Source of the DNA: RGIG7213 sp045124505
GTDB lineage: Bacteria; Bacillota; Clostridia; Oscillospirales; CAG-272
Length of the DNA: 28,578 nucleotides
Direction: 5' to 3'
NCBI GenBank assembly: GCA_045124505.1
Contig: JBGVLZ010000014.1
Location: 1-28,578 of the forward strand
In this document: positions 14,683-22,534 of the stretch, piece after piece
Numbering within the stretch: the stretch's first letter is position 1
Layout: every line of letters begins with the position of its first letter
Translations under genes and position numbers: made by a program
Notes under the pieces: generated by a model
The model's database searches: none
What the model was told of the DNA's origin: nothing
What the model saw: the letters and a program-made list of their open reading frames with translations, nothing else

Positions 14683-16371
14683 ATGAACTACGGATATATA
14701 GCGGATCTGCTTTTCCCCGATGTCACTCTGACACCCGAGGAAATTGAGGCAAGATACCCCAAAAGAGAGCTTCCCGAGGGTGGTAAGGTTACAAGATTTG
14801 CTCCTTCCCCCACAGGCTTTGTACACTTCGGCGGACTTTTCCCGTCAACGGTGTGCGAAAGACTTGCGCATCAGTCTGGCGGTGTGTTTTATTTGAGAAT
14901 TGAGGACACAGACGACAAGCGTGAGGTGCCGGGTGCGGCGCAGGCGCTTATCAAAACACTTGCTATGTACGGCATCAATTTTGACGAGGGTGCAGCCCTC
15001 ACGGAAGACGGCGAAATATGCGATAAGGGCATCTACGGCCCCTACAAGCAGAGCCAGAGAGCCGAAATATACCGTGTTTATGCCAAAAAGCTCGTAAGCG
15101 AGGGCAAGGCTTACCCCTGCTTCACAACGGAAGAAGAGCTGCAAGAGCTTAACGCACAGGACAAAAAGGCTGAAGTAAAGAGCCGTGAATGGACACCCGA
15201 GCTTGAAGCACAGCAGAAGGCTGAAATGCTGAAGCTCCGTGATATAGCAGAGGAAGAAATAAAGGCGCACATCGAAGCGGGACATCCGTTTGTGCTCCGT
15301 ATGCTTGCAAAAACAGACGGTGAGAGCAAAATAAAGGTCACAGACCTTGTAAAGGGCACACTTGAGCTTCCCGAAAACGACAAGGACGAGGTACTTTTAA
15401 AGAGCAACGGAATCCCCACATACCATTTTGCGCATGCAATTGACGACCATCTTATGGGTACAACGCACGTTGTAAGAGGTGAGGAATGGCTGCCGAGCCT
15501 GCCCCGTCACATAATGCTTTTCAATTATCTCGGCTTCAAGGCACCGAAATATCTGCATATCGCTCAGATAATGCGCCTTGACGAGGAAGGCAACAAAAAG
15601 AAGCTTTCCAAGCGTGACATGGGTGCATCTCTTGACGATTATGCGAAAATGGGTATTGCCCCCGAATGTGTAAGAGAATATATAATGACGCTCCTCAACT
15701 CAAACTATGAGGAATGGCATATGCAGAATCCCGACAAGACCCCCGACGATTTTCCGTTCTCGATAAAGAAAATGAGCGTTTCGGGCTGTCTTTTCGACTT
15801 CAACAAGCTCACCGACGTTTCCAAAAACGTCATCTGCAAGATGACAGCGGATAAGGTCTATGAGGACGCAGCAAAGTGGGCAGAGGAATTTGACAAAGAA
15901 TTTTATGACATATTCACAAAATGCCCCGAATATGCAAAGAAGATACTTGCAATCGGACGAGGCGGAAACAAGCCCCGCAAGGATATCGCAACATGGGCTG
16001 ACATAAAGCCTTATGTAAGCTACTTCTACGATGAGCTTTTCGTAAAAGAGGCTGATTTTGACGAAAAGTTTGACCGTGATGATATCAAGAAGGCTTTGGC
16101 GCTTTATCTTGAAAAATATGATAAAAATGCTGACAATTCCGCATGGTTTGACTCAATGAAGGAAATTGCTTCGGAAATAGGCTTCGCACCCGAAATGAAG
16201 CTTTACAAGAAAAATCCCGAAGAATATAAAGGCCACGTCGGCGATGTAAGCACGTTTGTGCGTATTGCCGTAACGGGCAGAACGAATACTCCCGACCTCT
16301 TTGAAATAATCTCCGTTATGGGCGAAGAAATGATGAAAAAACGCATTGAGGACGCAATATCCTCTCTTTAA
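14683..16371 (+). CDS. gltX: Glutamyl-tRNA synthetase
   Basis: 562-aa class I synthetase that charges tRNA-Glu. The Rossmann signature RFAPSPTGFVHFGG (38-51) holds the HIGH equivalent HFGG at 48-51; the KMSKS equivalent is KLSKR at 307-311. It is longer than the usual 460-490 aa, with about 37 extra residues before the Rossmann fold, an insertion rich in Glu/Lys about 150-200, and a C-terminal anticodon-binding region. Such long forms occur in Clostridia. CGGAGA precedes the ATG. The stop overlaps the next reading frame as TAATG. Confidence 0.95.
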   Translation: MNYGYIADLLFPDVTLTPEEIEARYPKRELPEGGKVTRFAPSPTGFVHFGGLFPSTVCERLAHQSGGVFYLRIEDTDDKREVPGAAQALIKTLAMYGINFDEGAALTEDGEICDKGIYGPYKQSQRAEIYRVYAKKLVSEGKAYPCFTTEEELQELNAQDKKAEVKSREWTPELEAQQKAEMLKLRDIAEEEIKAHIEAGHPFVLRMLAKTDGESKIKVTDLVKGTLELPENDKDEVLLKSNGIPTYHFAHAIDDHLMGTTHVVRGEEWLPSLPRHIMLFNYLGFKAPKYLHIAQIMRLDEEGNKKKLSKRDMGASLDDYAKMGIAPECVREYIMTLLNSNYEEWHMQNPDKTPDDFPFSIKKMSVSGCLFDFNKLTDVSKNVICKMTADKVYEDAAKWAEEFDKEFYDIFTKCPEYAKKILAIGRGGNKPRKDIATWADIKPYVSYFYDELFVKEADFDEKFDRDDIKKALALYLEKYDKNADNSAWFDSMKEIASEIGFAPEMKLYKKNPEEYKGHVGDVSTFVRIAVTGRTNTPDLFEIISVMGEEMMKKRIEDAISSL

Positions 16372-16391
16372 TGGAAAGGCAGGGACAGAAA

Positions 16392-18038
16392 ATGGAAAAC
16401 ACATCGAATTTCATACATGACATTATAAACAAAGATCTCGAAGCAAACCCCGAACTGAAGATCCACACAAGATTTCCGCCTGAGCCTAACGGATACCTCC
16501 ACATCGGGCACTGCAAAGCTCTCGTTATCGACTTCGGAACAGCGAAGAAATACGGCGGTATATGTAACCTCCGTATGGACGATACAAACCCCGCAAAGGA
16601 AGATACGGAGTTTGTCGATGCGATACAAGAGGATATACACTGGCTCGGATTTGACTGGGATGACAGATTTTTCTACGGCTCGGATTATTTTGAAATAACT
16701 TACGGTATTGCCGAAAAGCTGATAAAGGAAGGGCTTGCGTACGTTTGTGAGCTTACGCCTGAGCAGTTCAGAGAATACAGAGGCGACACATCGCACCCTG
16801 CTGTTTCTCCTTACCGTGACAGACCGATCGAGGAAAGCCTTGATCTTTTCCGCCGTATGCGTGACGGTGAATTTGCCGAGGGAAGATATACGCTTCGTGC
16901 AAAGATAGATCTTGCATCCGGTAACTTCAACATGCGTGACCCTGTTTTGTACCGCATACGCTTTATTGACCATCACCGTCAGGGAAGATCATGGTGCATT
17001 TTCCCGATGTACGACTTTGCACACCCCATTCAGGATGCGATAGAAGGAATTACACACAGCCTTTGCTCGCTTGAATACGAAGACCACAGACCGCTTTACA
17101 ACTGGGTGGTTGAGCATGCAGAGCTTGCAGGCAAGCCCCGTCAGATAGAATTTGCAAGACTTAACGTAACGTACACAGTCATGAGTAAGAGATATCTGCG
17201 CTCACTCGTTGAGGGCGGACTCGTTGACGGCTGGGACGACCCCAGAATGCCTACTCTTTGCGGTCTTCGCCGCCGCGGCTTCACACCCGGCGCAATACTT
17301 GATTTCTGTGAAAGAATAGGCGTCGCAAAGTCGAACAGCACAGTAGATATTGAGCTTTTGGAGCACTGCGTGCGTGAGGAGCTGAACAAAACGGCACAGC
17401 GCAGAATTGCCGTGCTTGATCCCGTCAAGGTGACGGTAACAAACTATCCCGAGGACAAAACCGAATATTTCACGGTAACGAACAACCCGAATGACGAAAG
17501 TGCGGGCACAAGACAGATACCGTTCACACGTGAGCTTTACGTTGACAGAGATGACGTTTCCACAAATCCTCCCCCCAAGTATTTCAGACTCAAGGAGGGC
17601 GGTGAGGTGCGTTTGATGGGCGCATACATCGTAAAGTGCGACAAGATAATCACAGACGAAAACGGCAATGTCACAGAGGTTTACTGTACAGCGGATCTGG
17701 AGTCGGGCTGCGGTAATCCGACAGACGGCAGAAAGATAAAGGGTACGATACACTGGCTGTCACAGGCGCATGCAATCAAGGCTGACGTTATGCTTTATGA
17801 CAGACTGTTTACAACACCCGATCCGTCAAATCTCCCCGATGGTAAGACATACAACGATTTTCTCAATCCCGACTCGCTTAAGAAGCTTGAAAACTGCTTT
17901 ATGGAGCCGTCACTTGCAGAGGCTTGCCCCGGCGATAAATTCCAATTTGTAAGAATGGGATATTTCTGTCTTGATACGAAGAATGAGAATACCTTTAACA
18001 GGGTAGTCACTTTAAAAGACAGTTATAAAGTACAGTAA
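16392..18038 (+). CDS. glnS: Glutaminyl-tRNA synthetase
   Basis: 548-aa class I synthetase that charges tRNA-Gln directly. RFPPEPNGYLHIGHCKA (28-44) carries the HIGH motif at 37-40 and the GlnRS-type PPEPNG signature; MSKR at 264-267 is the KMSKS equivalent; the C-terminal half (about 340-548) matches the two-barrel anticodon-binding domain. Length equals that of E. coli GlnRS. ATG 16392 was preferred because an AGGGA-type site precedes it; the ATG at 16371 overlapping the gltX stop would add seven residues (MERQGQK) with no visible ribosome site. Co-transcribed with gltX and pssA. Confidence 0.95.
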   Translation: MENTSNFIHDIINKDLEANPELKIHTRFPPEPNGYLHIGHCKALVIDFGTAKKYGGICNLRMDDTNPAKEDTEFVDAIQEDIHWLGFDWDDRFFYGSDYFEITYGIAEKLIKEGLAYVCELTPEQFREYRGDTSHPAVSPYRDRPIEESLDLFRRMRDGEFAEGRYTLRAKIDLASGNFNMRDPVLYRIRFIDHHRQGRSWCIFPMYDFAHPIQDAIEGITHSLCSLEYEDHRPLYNWVVEHAELAGKPRQIEFARLNVTYTVMSKRYLRSLVEGGLVDGWDDPRMPTLCGLRRRGFTPGAILDFCERIGVAKSNSTVDIELLEHCVREELNKTAQRRIAVLDPVKVTVTNYPEDKTEYFTVTNNPNDESAGTRQIPFTRELYVDRDDVSTNPPPKYFRLKEGGEVRLMGAYIVKCDKIITDENGNVTEVYCTADLESGCGNPTDGRKIKGTIHWLSQAHAIKADVMLYDRLFTTPDPSNLPDGKTYNDFLNPDSLKKLENCFMEPSLAEACPGDKFQFVRMGYFCLDTKNENTFNRVVTLKDSYKVQ

Positions 18039-18040
18039 TT

Positions 18041-18691
18041 ATGAAGAATAAGATACTGATCGGTTTTTATAATTATACAGTCATAGCGACGTATGCCGCA
18101 CTTGTATTCGGCGTTTTCGGAATATATTCGGCGATAAGCGGCGATTCGTTCACGGCAATCGTGATGCTGCTTATTGCAGGCTCTCTTGATATGTTCGACG
18201 GCAGAATAGCAAAAACAAGAGTCAGAACAGCCGATGAAAAACACTTCGGAATACAAATAGATTCGCTGTGCGACCTTGTGAATTTCGGTGTACTTCCCAC
18301 GGCTATCGGCCATTCTCTCGGTTTGGTAGGATTCGGCTTTAATGTGCTGTTTGCGCTTTATATCCTGACAGCACAGATAAGACTTGCTTATTTCAATGTC
18401 GATGAATTTAACCGTCAGAATAAAACGACAGAGGGAAGAAAATACTACACAGGGCTTCCTGTTACGTCCTCGGCACTCATTTTTCCGTTTATTTATACGT
18501 TTTCAGCTCCATTTGGGATTGAAACAGCGTCTATTGCTTACGGAATAATGCTTTTCGCGTGCGCAATATTCTTTGTGCTTAACATAAGAATACCGAAGCC
18601 GCAGAAAAAAACTATATGTGTTTTTGCAATAATCGGGCTTGCAATGCTTGCGTGCCTTGTATATTTCAAGCTCACAGGCGTGTTTATGTAA
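18041..18691 (+). CDS. pssA: CDP-diacylglycerol-serine O-phosphatidyltransferase
   Basis: 216-aa integral membrane CDP-alcohol phosphatidyltransferase making phosphatidylserine, the precursor of phosphatidylethanolamine. The signature region DGRIAKT...FGIQIDSLCD (about residues 53-78) holds the metal-binding aspartates, but the usual DGxxAR has Lys for Arg, and 11 rather than 8 residues separate that position from the Gly. About six hydrophobic helices follow the expected pattern. It starts 2 bases after the glnS stop. Another CDP-alcohol transferase (PgsA-like) is possible, but GIQIDSLCDLVNFG favours PssA. Confidence 0.87.
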   Translation: MKNKILIGFYNYTVIATYAALVFGVFGIYSAISGDSFTAIVMLLIAGSLDMFDGRIAKTRVRTADEKHFGIQIDSLCDLVNFGVLPTAIGHSLGLVGFGFNVLFALYILTAQIRLAYFNVDEFNRQNKTTEGRKYYTGLPVTSSALIFPFIYTFSAPFGIETASIAYGIMLFACAIFFVLNIRIPKPQKKTICVFAIIGLAMLACLVYFKLTGVFM

Positions 18692-18765
18692 GTTGTATAG
18701 TTATATTGTATAAAAAAGCTTATTGTTTTATAGTGTATGTTTTACAACTTTTTTTCGATAAACTA

Positions 18766-18794
18766 TTGCAAAAAAAATCAATTTATGATACAAT
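18766..18794 (+). promoter_or_regulatory. Promoter of candidate small RNA
   Basis: TTGCAA (18766-18771), 17-base spacer, TACAAT (18789-18794) with TGA directly before it as an extended -10 element. No gene begins within 150 bases except a 24-codon frame. Confidence 0.7.
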
Positions 18795-18800
18795 GCTAAT

Positions 18801-18936
18801 GTCATATGTAATCCGCAGTTCATTGGTAAAGCAGATATTCTTTTGTACATGTTTTTCCTCTTTCGCATTCTCCTCCTTTTTGTTTTCGGACTGCGGACAT
18901 TTGTCTAATAAAAAAACGCCTCAGGGCGTTTTTTTG
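18801..18936 (+). ncRNA. Candidate small RNA of about 135 nt with a pyrimidine-rich loop
   Basis: The interval runs from the predicted start site to a strong terminator and lacks a convincing reading frame. TCCGCAGT (18812-18819) pairs perfectly with ACTGCGGA (18890-18897), enclosing about 70 bases rich in C and U, including CTCCTCCTTT (18870-18879), the exact complement of the AAAGGAGGAG ribosome site of the MBL gene (14030-14039). A CU-rich single-stranded loop that can mask ribosome sites is a known design of Firmicute regulatory RNAs. It matched no RNA family I can recall (not 6S, SRP or tmRNA). Confidence 0.5.
18911..18936 (+). terminator. Rho-independent terminator of the small RNA
   Basis: AAACGCC TCAG GGCGTTT stem (18914-18931) with an A-run before and T-run after, so it could also terminate on the minus strand. 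Confidence 0.88.
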
Positions 18937-18957
18937 TTTGTAAAAAGGTGTTATTAA

Positions 18958-19032
18958 ATGTTAAACACATATCCGAGTGACAATATCATGATGCGTATCA
19001 TGAATCAGTACCACTATCACAGTCGAACATAG
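18958..19032 (+). CDS. Possible 24-aa peptide after the small RNA
   Basis: ATG, 24 codons and TAG fit exactly between the terminator and the 3' end of the convergent lipoprotein gene. AAAGGTG lies about 7 bases upstream. The peptide is MLNTYPSDNIMMRIMNQYHY followed by HSRT. No family is known; it could easily be chance. Confidence 0.2.
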   Translation: MLNTYPSDNIMMRIMNQYHYHSRT

Positions 19033-19034
19033 CC

Positions 19035-20840
19035 TTAAAATCTCGGTGGGCGCATACCTCCGCCCGGGCGCATACCGCCACCGCTGCCGCCTGAGCCTGC
19101 CGTTGAAACGGTATTTGTATGTGTATACGATACGGTGCCTGTGCCTGATGAAACAGTATATTCAGCACCCTTTTCAAGCTTATCCGATGAAACGAGTACA
19201 CATTCGTATTTTTTTGCAGGTACGTGTGTTATGATGCTTTCGCCGTCTTTTGTTATCTTAAACGTATCTCCGCCTTGTCCCGACACGTATGCAAGCACCG
19301 TGCACTGAGTAGATGAAGCACTTACATTCTGTGCCATGCCCGATGAGCCCGCGGCGATAAGCAGACCTCCCGACACAGTAAATGACGAATCGTAATCAAG
19401 CGGGCCGTTGCCGCCGTTTGTCGGGCCGTCCACAATCACCTTACCGCCTGTCATTGTGAAGCTTCCGTTTGAGTCAAGTCCGTCGCCGTCCGAATTTATA
19501 TAAAGATATCCGCCCGACACCGTGACATTTGCATTTCCCGAGCCGTGCATACCGCCCCACGCACCCGGACGTCCGCCCGTTGATGAGCCGTCGTTTCCGC
19601 CTGCGCCGTTTATGCCGTCATCGGATGCTTTTACGCTTGTATTTCCGCCGCTTATATTGATATTGACCGCTTCAAGTCCTTCGTATGATTTTAATATCGT
19701 CACATTGCCGCCTGAAATACTGAGTGTGTCATCTGCATGTATTCCGTCATCGCCCGATGACATTTCCATACTGCCGCCGCAAATCGTGACCGTGGTGTTT
19801 GAATGTACCGCATCGTCAAAGCTGTCAATTGAAGCCGTGCCGCCCGCAACAGTAATGCTTTCCGCCGCTTTGAGTGCCTTTGCGCTTGCTTCCGTTGCAT
19901 TTCCATAGGCATTTCCCGACCATGAATTTTTCGAGCCTTCGCCTGTTTTTATCAACAACTCACCGCCGTTTACAGTAAGTGTCTTTTCCGCCTGTATGCC
20001 GTCTTCATTTGCGCTTACGTTTACCGTACCGCCGTCAATTATTATATAACCGCGGTCAGCTTCCTCTGTGTTGTTCGATTTAATTCCGTCACCGCCCGAT
20101 GAAACATTGACAGTACCGCTTTTTATCACCACACAATCCTTACCTCTGATGCCGTCGTGCGTTGCTTTGACGGTGACTGTCGCATCCTCTATTTCAAGGT
20201 CATTTTTTGATGTTATTCCGTTATTGAAGCTTGCGTTTACAACAAGTGAGCCTTTGCCGTTTATTTTCATATCGTCATCGGAAAAAAGTGCGGCATTCGG
20301 TTCATTTTCACCTGCGGTATCGTATATGTATTCATTACCGTCGCAAAGCGTATTCACCGTTTCTTCTGCAAGAGTGAGTGTTATTTTATCACAGCTTTTT
20401 ACATAAACAGGTGCCGAATATGTGCAGTTTACGAGCACACCGTCAAAGATAAGCGTTACCTTGTCTGTTTTCGGCACGTCCACTATTATCTGTCCGTTAT
20501 CAAGCATGCCTGAAAAAGAGTATGTTCCCGCCTTATTTACCGTTGCAGTCTGCCCTGTGACCGTTATACCGTCACCGTTATATTCAATTTTGTCACCGAG
20601 CAAGCGCACACCGTCTTCCTTTGCTTCAGGTACGTTACCTTCCTGTGCCTCGGTGAGAAATTCCGATATTATTTCATCAACATCACCGCCGTGAAGCGTT
20701 TCGGGGATATTTTCCGTCACCTTGCCCGATTCAATGATCGGCGCTTGTGTGTCGCTTGATGTATCCGACACATTGTCAGAGCATGCACAAAAGGAAAGAA
20801 AAACAAATGCAGACATAATAAATGCGGTTATTTTTTTCAT
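19035..20840 (-). CDS. Secreted carbohydrate-binding beta-helix lipoprotein (Cthe_2159/DUF4353-like)
   Basis: 601 aa. The N-terminus MKKITAFIMSAFVFLSFCAC is a lipoprotein-type signal with Cys20 as likely lipidation site. Residues about 80-500 form repeated strand units with Asp-rich turns: ATHDGI, GGDGIKS, NEDGIQA, FDDAVHS, GDDGIHAD, SDDGING, DGDGLDS. This is the right-handed beta-helix pattern of Cthe_2159, a calcium-binding cell-surface protein that binds cellulose and polygalacturonate. The tail is Gly/Arg-rich (GSGGGMRPGGGMRPPRF). AAGGAAT precedes the start. Inferred role: adhesion to plant polysaccharide; no catalytic residues are apparent. Confidence 0.85.
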   Translation of the reverse strand: MKKITAFIMSAFVFLSFCACSDNVSDTSSDTQAPIIESGKVTENIPETLHGGDVDEIISEFLTEAQEGNVPEAKEDGVRLLGDKIEYNGDGITVTGQTATVNKAGTYSFSGMLDNGQIIVDVPKTDKVTLIFDGVLVNCTYSAPVYVKSCDKITLTLAEETVNTLCDGNEYIYDTAGENEPNAALFSDDDMKINGKGSLVVNASFNNGITSKNDLEIEDATVTVKATHDGIRGKDCVVIKSGTVNVSSGGDGIKSNNTEEADRGYIIIDGGTVNVSANEDGIQAEKTLTVNGGELLIKTGEGSKNSWSGNAYGNATEASAKALKAAESITVAGGTASIDSFDDAVHSNTTVTICGGSMEMSSGDDGIHADDTLSISGGNVTILKSYEGLEAVNINISGGNTSVKASDDGINGAGGNDGSSTGGRPGAWGGMHGSGNANVTVSGGYLYINSDGDGLDSNGSFTMTGGKVIVDGPTNGGNGPLDYDSSFTVSGGLLIAAGSSGMAQNVSASSTQCTVLAYVSGQGGDTFKITKDGESIITHVPAKKYECVLVSSDKLEKGAEYTVSSGTGTVSYTHTNTVSTAGSGGSGGGMRPGGGMRPPRF

Positions 20841-20930
20841 ATTTTATTCCTTATCTTTATTTAAATTCGTTTTTTTCATTTAATTCGGGGGATAAATAAT
20901 TGAAAATTGAAAATGGTGATGGTGCAAATC

Positions 20931-21233
20931 CATTTTTGTTCGTTTTATGAGGGACGTCGCCCCGTGCGAATTATTGGGTTTATTTTTACAAATTTCAACG
21001 TGATGGCGCATCCCCGGACCCCCCACCGGGGGATGCGCATATTTCCTGCGGAAATATTTTCATTTTTTTGTTATACGGTCTGTATATTCGGGGTGGTGCC
21101 TGTAGGGGTTGGCGCCTCGACAACCCGTTTCAAACCCATTTAATCTCATTTCATGCGGGACGTCGTGGGCGCCGTCCCCTACCAATGCGGACGTGCGATG
21201 CACGCCCCTACAAAGGCGTTTAATGCAGACGGC
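20931..21233. repeat. Hairpin-repeat cluster 4
   Basis: Contents: partial GGGACGTCGCCCC (20951-20965); bipartite C-run hairpin GCGCATCCCC...GGGGATGCGC plus ATATTTCC TGC GGAAATAT (21006-21058); connector (21076-21107); GTAG-headed hairpin around GGGTTGGCGCCTCGACAACCC (21102-21126); CAAACCCATTT linker; palindrome GGGACGTCGTGGGCGCCGTCCC type (21157-21178) with CTAC foot; palindrome GGACGTGCGATGCACGC with CCCTAC (21187-21211). Bases 21074-21141 duplicate 4468-4535 exactly. The flanks 20841-20930 and 21234-21313 hold no gene. Confidence 0.85.
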
Positions 21234-21234
21234 A

Positions 21235-21268
21235 AAAAGGGCACGATCATTACAACTGTAACGATCAT
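21235..21268 (-). terminator. Possible terminator of the DUF1934-GH-pseudoenzyme operon
   Basis: In minus-strand RNA GAUCGUUACA pairs with UGUAAUGAUC (complement of 21245-21266, one G-U pair), followed by GUGCCC and five U. It lies about 45 bases after the last stop. The U-tract is short and displaced. Confidence 0.4.
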
Positions 21269-21313
21269 ACCCCATTTATATGATGCTTTTGTGAAAACGG
21301 AATGATTTTTTGT

Positions 21314-22534
21314 TTAAATCGTGCTTTCTTCGGCACGCGGCATATAATCAATGACAAGCGTATACGCATCAAATTCCGTTTTCGGCTTTATGACCTTACA
21401 TTCACACGTATATTCGGGATAAAGCAATTCAAACTGTCTGAAAACAAATGTTTCGATATCGTCATTTGATACATCGTATTCACAGTACAGCTCCATGCTT
21501 TTCTTTTTATATTTTACAAAGTCGGCAAGCTGTGCGGAAATAAGCTTTTCCGTCATTCCCTCGTTTGTACATACGAGCTGTTTTGCCGTATAATACGTCG
21601 TGTTGTCTGTGCATTTCACTGAATTCGGATCTGTTTTTTTGTGTGTTTTGCCGATAGCATCGTCAGAAAGGTTCATATATGCGTGGGTGATAAGCCCTCT
21701 TACGGTCTGTCCGTCAAATTCGGAATCAAGATCGTCTTCATAAACGTCTGTATTATAATACTTATCATTTATAAGCACCGTGCACCAGACGGAGCGTGTG
21801 CCCCTGACCTCACCGTATGCGAGGTGTGAAATTATGCCCGCACGGTTTAAAAGGAGCTTGAACGCCTTGTGATACCCTTCCGCATTTGCCTGTCCTTCGA
21901 CAAGCGCTCCGTATACATTCGAGTTGTACATTCCGCCGTCCTGTGACTTTTCACAGATGCTTACGATGTAATCGTGGAGTGCTGTCTGTATATCAAGCTC
22001 ATCTTCCATGCCCGATGTCAGCGACTGTGCCTTAGATATTGCCGCTTCAAGCCTGCTTTGCTTTATCTTAAGCTCTTCTACGGTTTCAGTATACGGAATA
22101 AACAGCGCCGTATACCTTTCATCTATGACGTTTGAGCCTGTAACGACCGCGGTTTCCTCATCCGTCACGACCTCCGTATATGAATAATCCTCAAGACTGA
22201 AGCCGTCAACACTGATATAAAAATACTCCGGACAGTCGGCAAGCAGTGCATTTGCAGCCGATGTTATATCATCCATTTCGGGCACGATGGGCATTTTTTC
22301 CGTCGTATGCTCAAGCTTATCGGCAGCCTTCGCAATACAGTCATATATATACTGCTGTTTTTTCGTCAGCTTGTTATAATACGCCATCCCCGGTCTTATC
22401 ACCGGCTCTTCTTCAAGGCTTTGTAAAATTTCAGAATAACTTCCCCCGATATCATCGAGGGAAGTTATAATAGCCGCTGCAATTATTATTCCGAACAACA
22501 GGAAAGCGCCGACACGGAATACAAGCTGTTTCAT
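21314..22534 (-). CDS. Membrane-anchored transglutaminase-like protein lacking catalytic Cys and His
   Basis: 406 aa. An N-terminal hydrophobic helix (about 5-24) works as signal or anchor; the rest is probably extracytoplasmic. Residues about 180-270 align by eye with the transglutaminase core: YGALVEGQANAEGYHKAFKLLLNRAGI corresponds to the usual YGALVxGxxVCEGYAKAFxxLLNxAGI, so the nucleophile Cys is Ala218; the HAWN histidine motif appears as RSVWC (Ser248 for His); only the Asp of DVYEDD (Asp263) remains. It is therefore probably a pseudoenzyme, perhaps binding peptides or peptidoglycan. Its TGA overlaps nothing downstream; its ATG overlaps the glycoside hydrolase stop as ATGA-type coupling at 22534. 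Confidence 0.75.
   Translation of the reverse strand: MKQLVFRVGAFLLFGIIIAAAIITSLDDIGGSYSEILQSLEEEPVIRPGMAYYNKLTKKQQYIYDCIAKAADKLEHTTEKMPIVPEMDDITSAANALLADCPEYFYISVDGFSLEDYSYTEVVTDEETAVVTGSNVIDERYTALFIPYTETVEELKIKQSRLEAAISKAQSLTSGMEDELDIQTALHDYIVSICEKSQDGGMYNSNVYGALVEGQANAEGYHKAFKLLLNRAGIISHLAYGEVRGTRSVWCTVLINDKYYNTDVYEDDLDSEFDGQTVRGLITHAYMNLSDDAIGKTHKKTDPNSVKCTDNTTYYTAKQLVCTNEGMTEKLISAQLADFVKYKKKSMELYCEYDVSNDDIETFVFRQFELLYPEYTCECKVIKPKTEFDAYTLVIDYMPRAEESTI

Noticed and set aside
16368..16976. 202-codon minus-strand frame opposite glnS
   Set aside because: Lies across the gltX/glnS junction antisense to two conserved genes, with no family resemblance.
18801..18936. Known housekeeping RNA (6S, SRP or tmRNA)
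   Set aside because: Too short for 6S or tmRNA, and the SRP GGUAA/GGAGG tetraloop region is absent.
21060..21275. 71-codon minus-strand frame with VGDGAHDVP-like peptide
   Set aside because: It translates the repeat cluster; the similarity to RAYT inserts comes from the shared palindrome, not from a gene.
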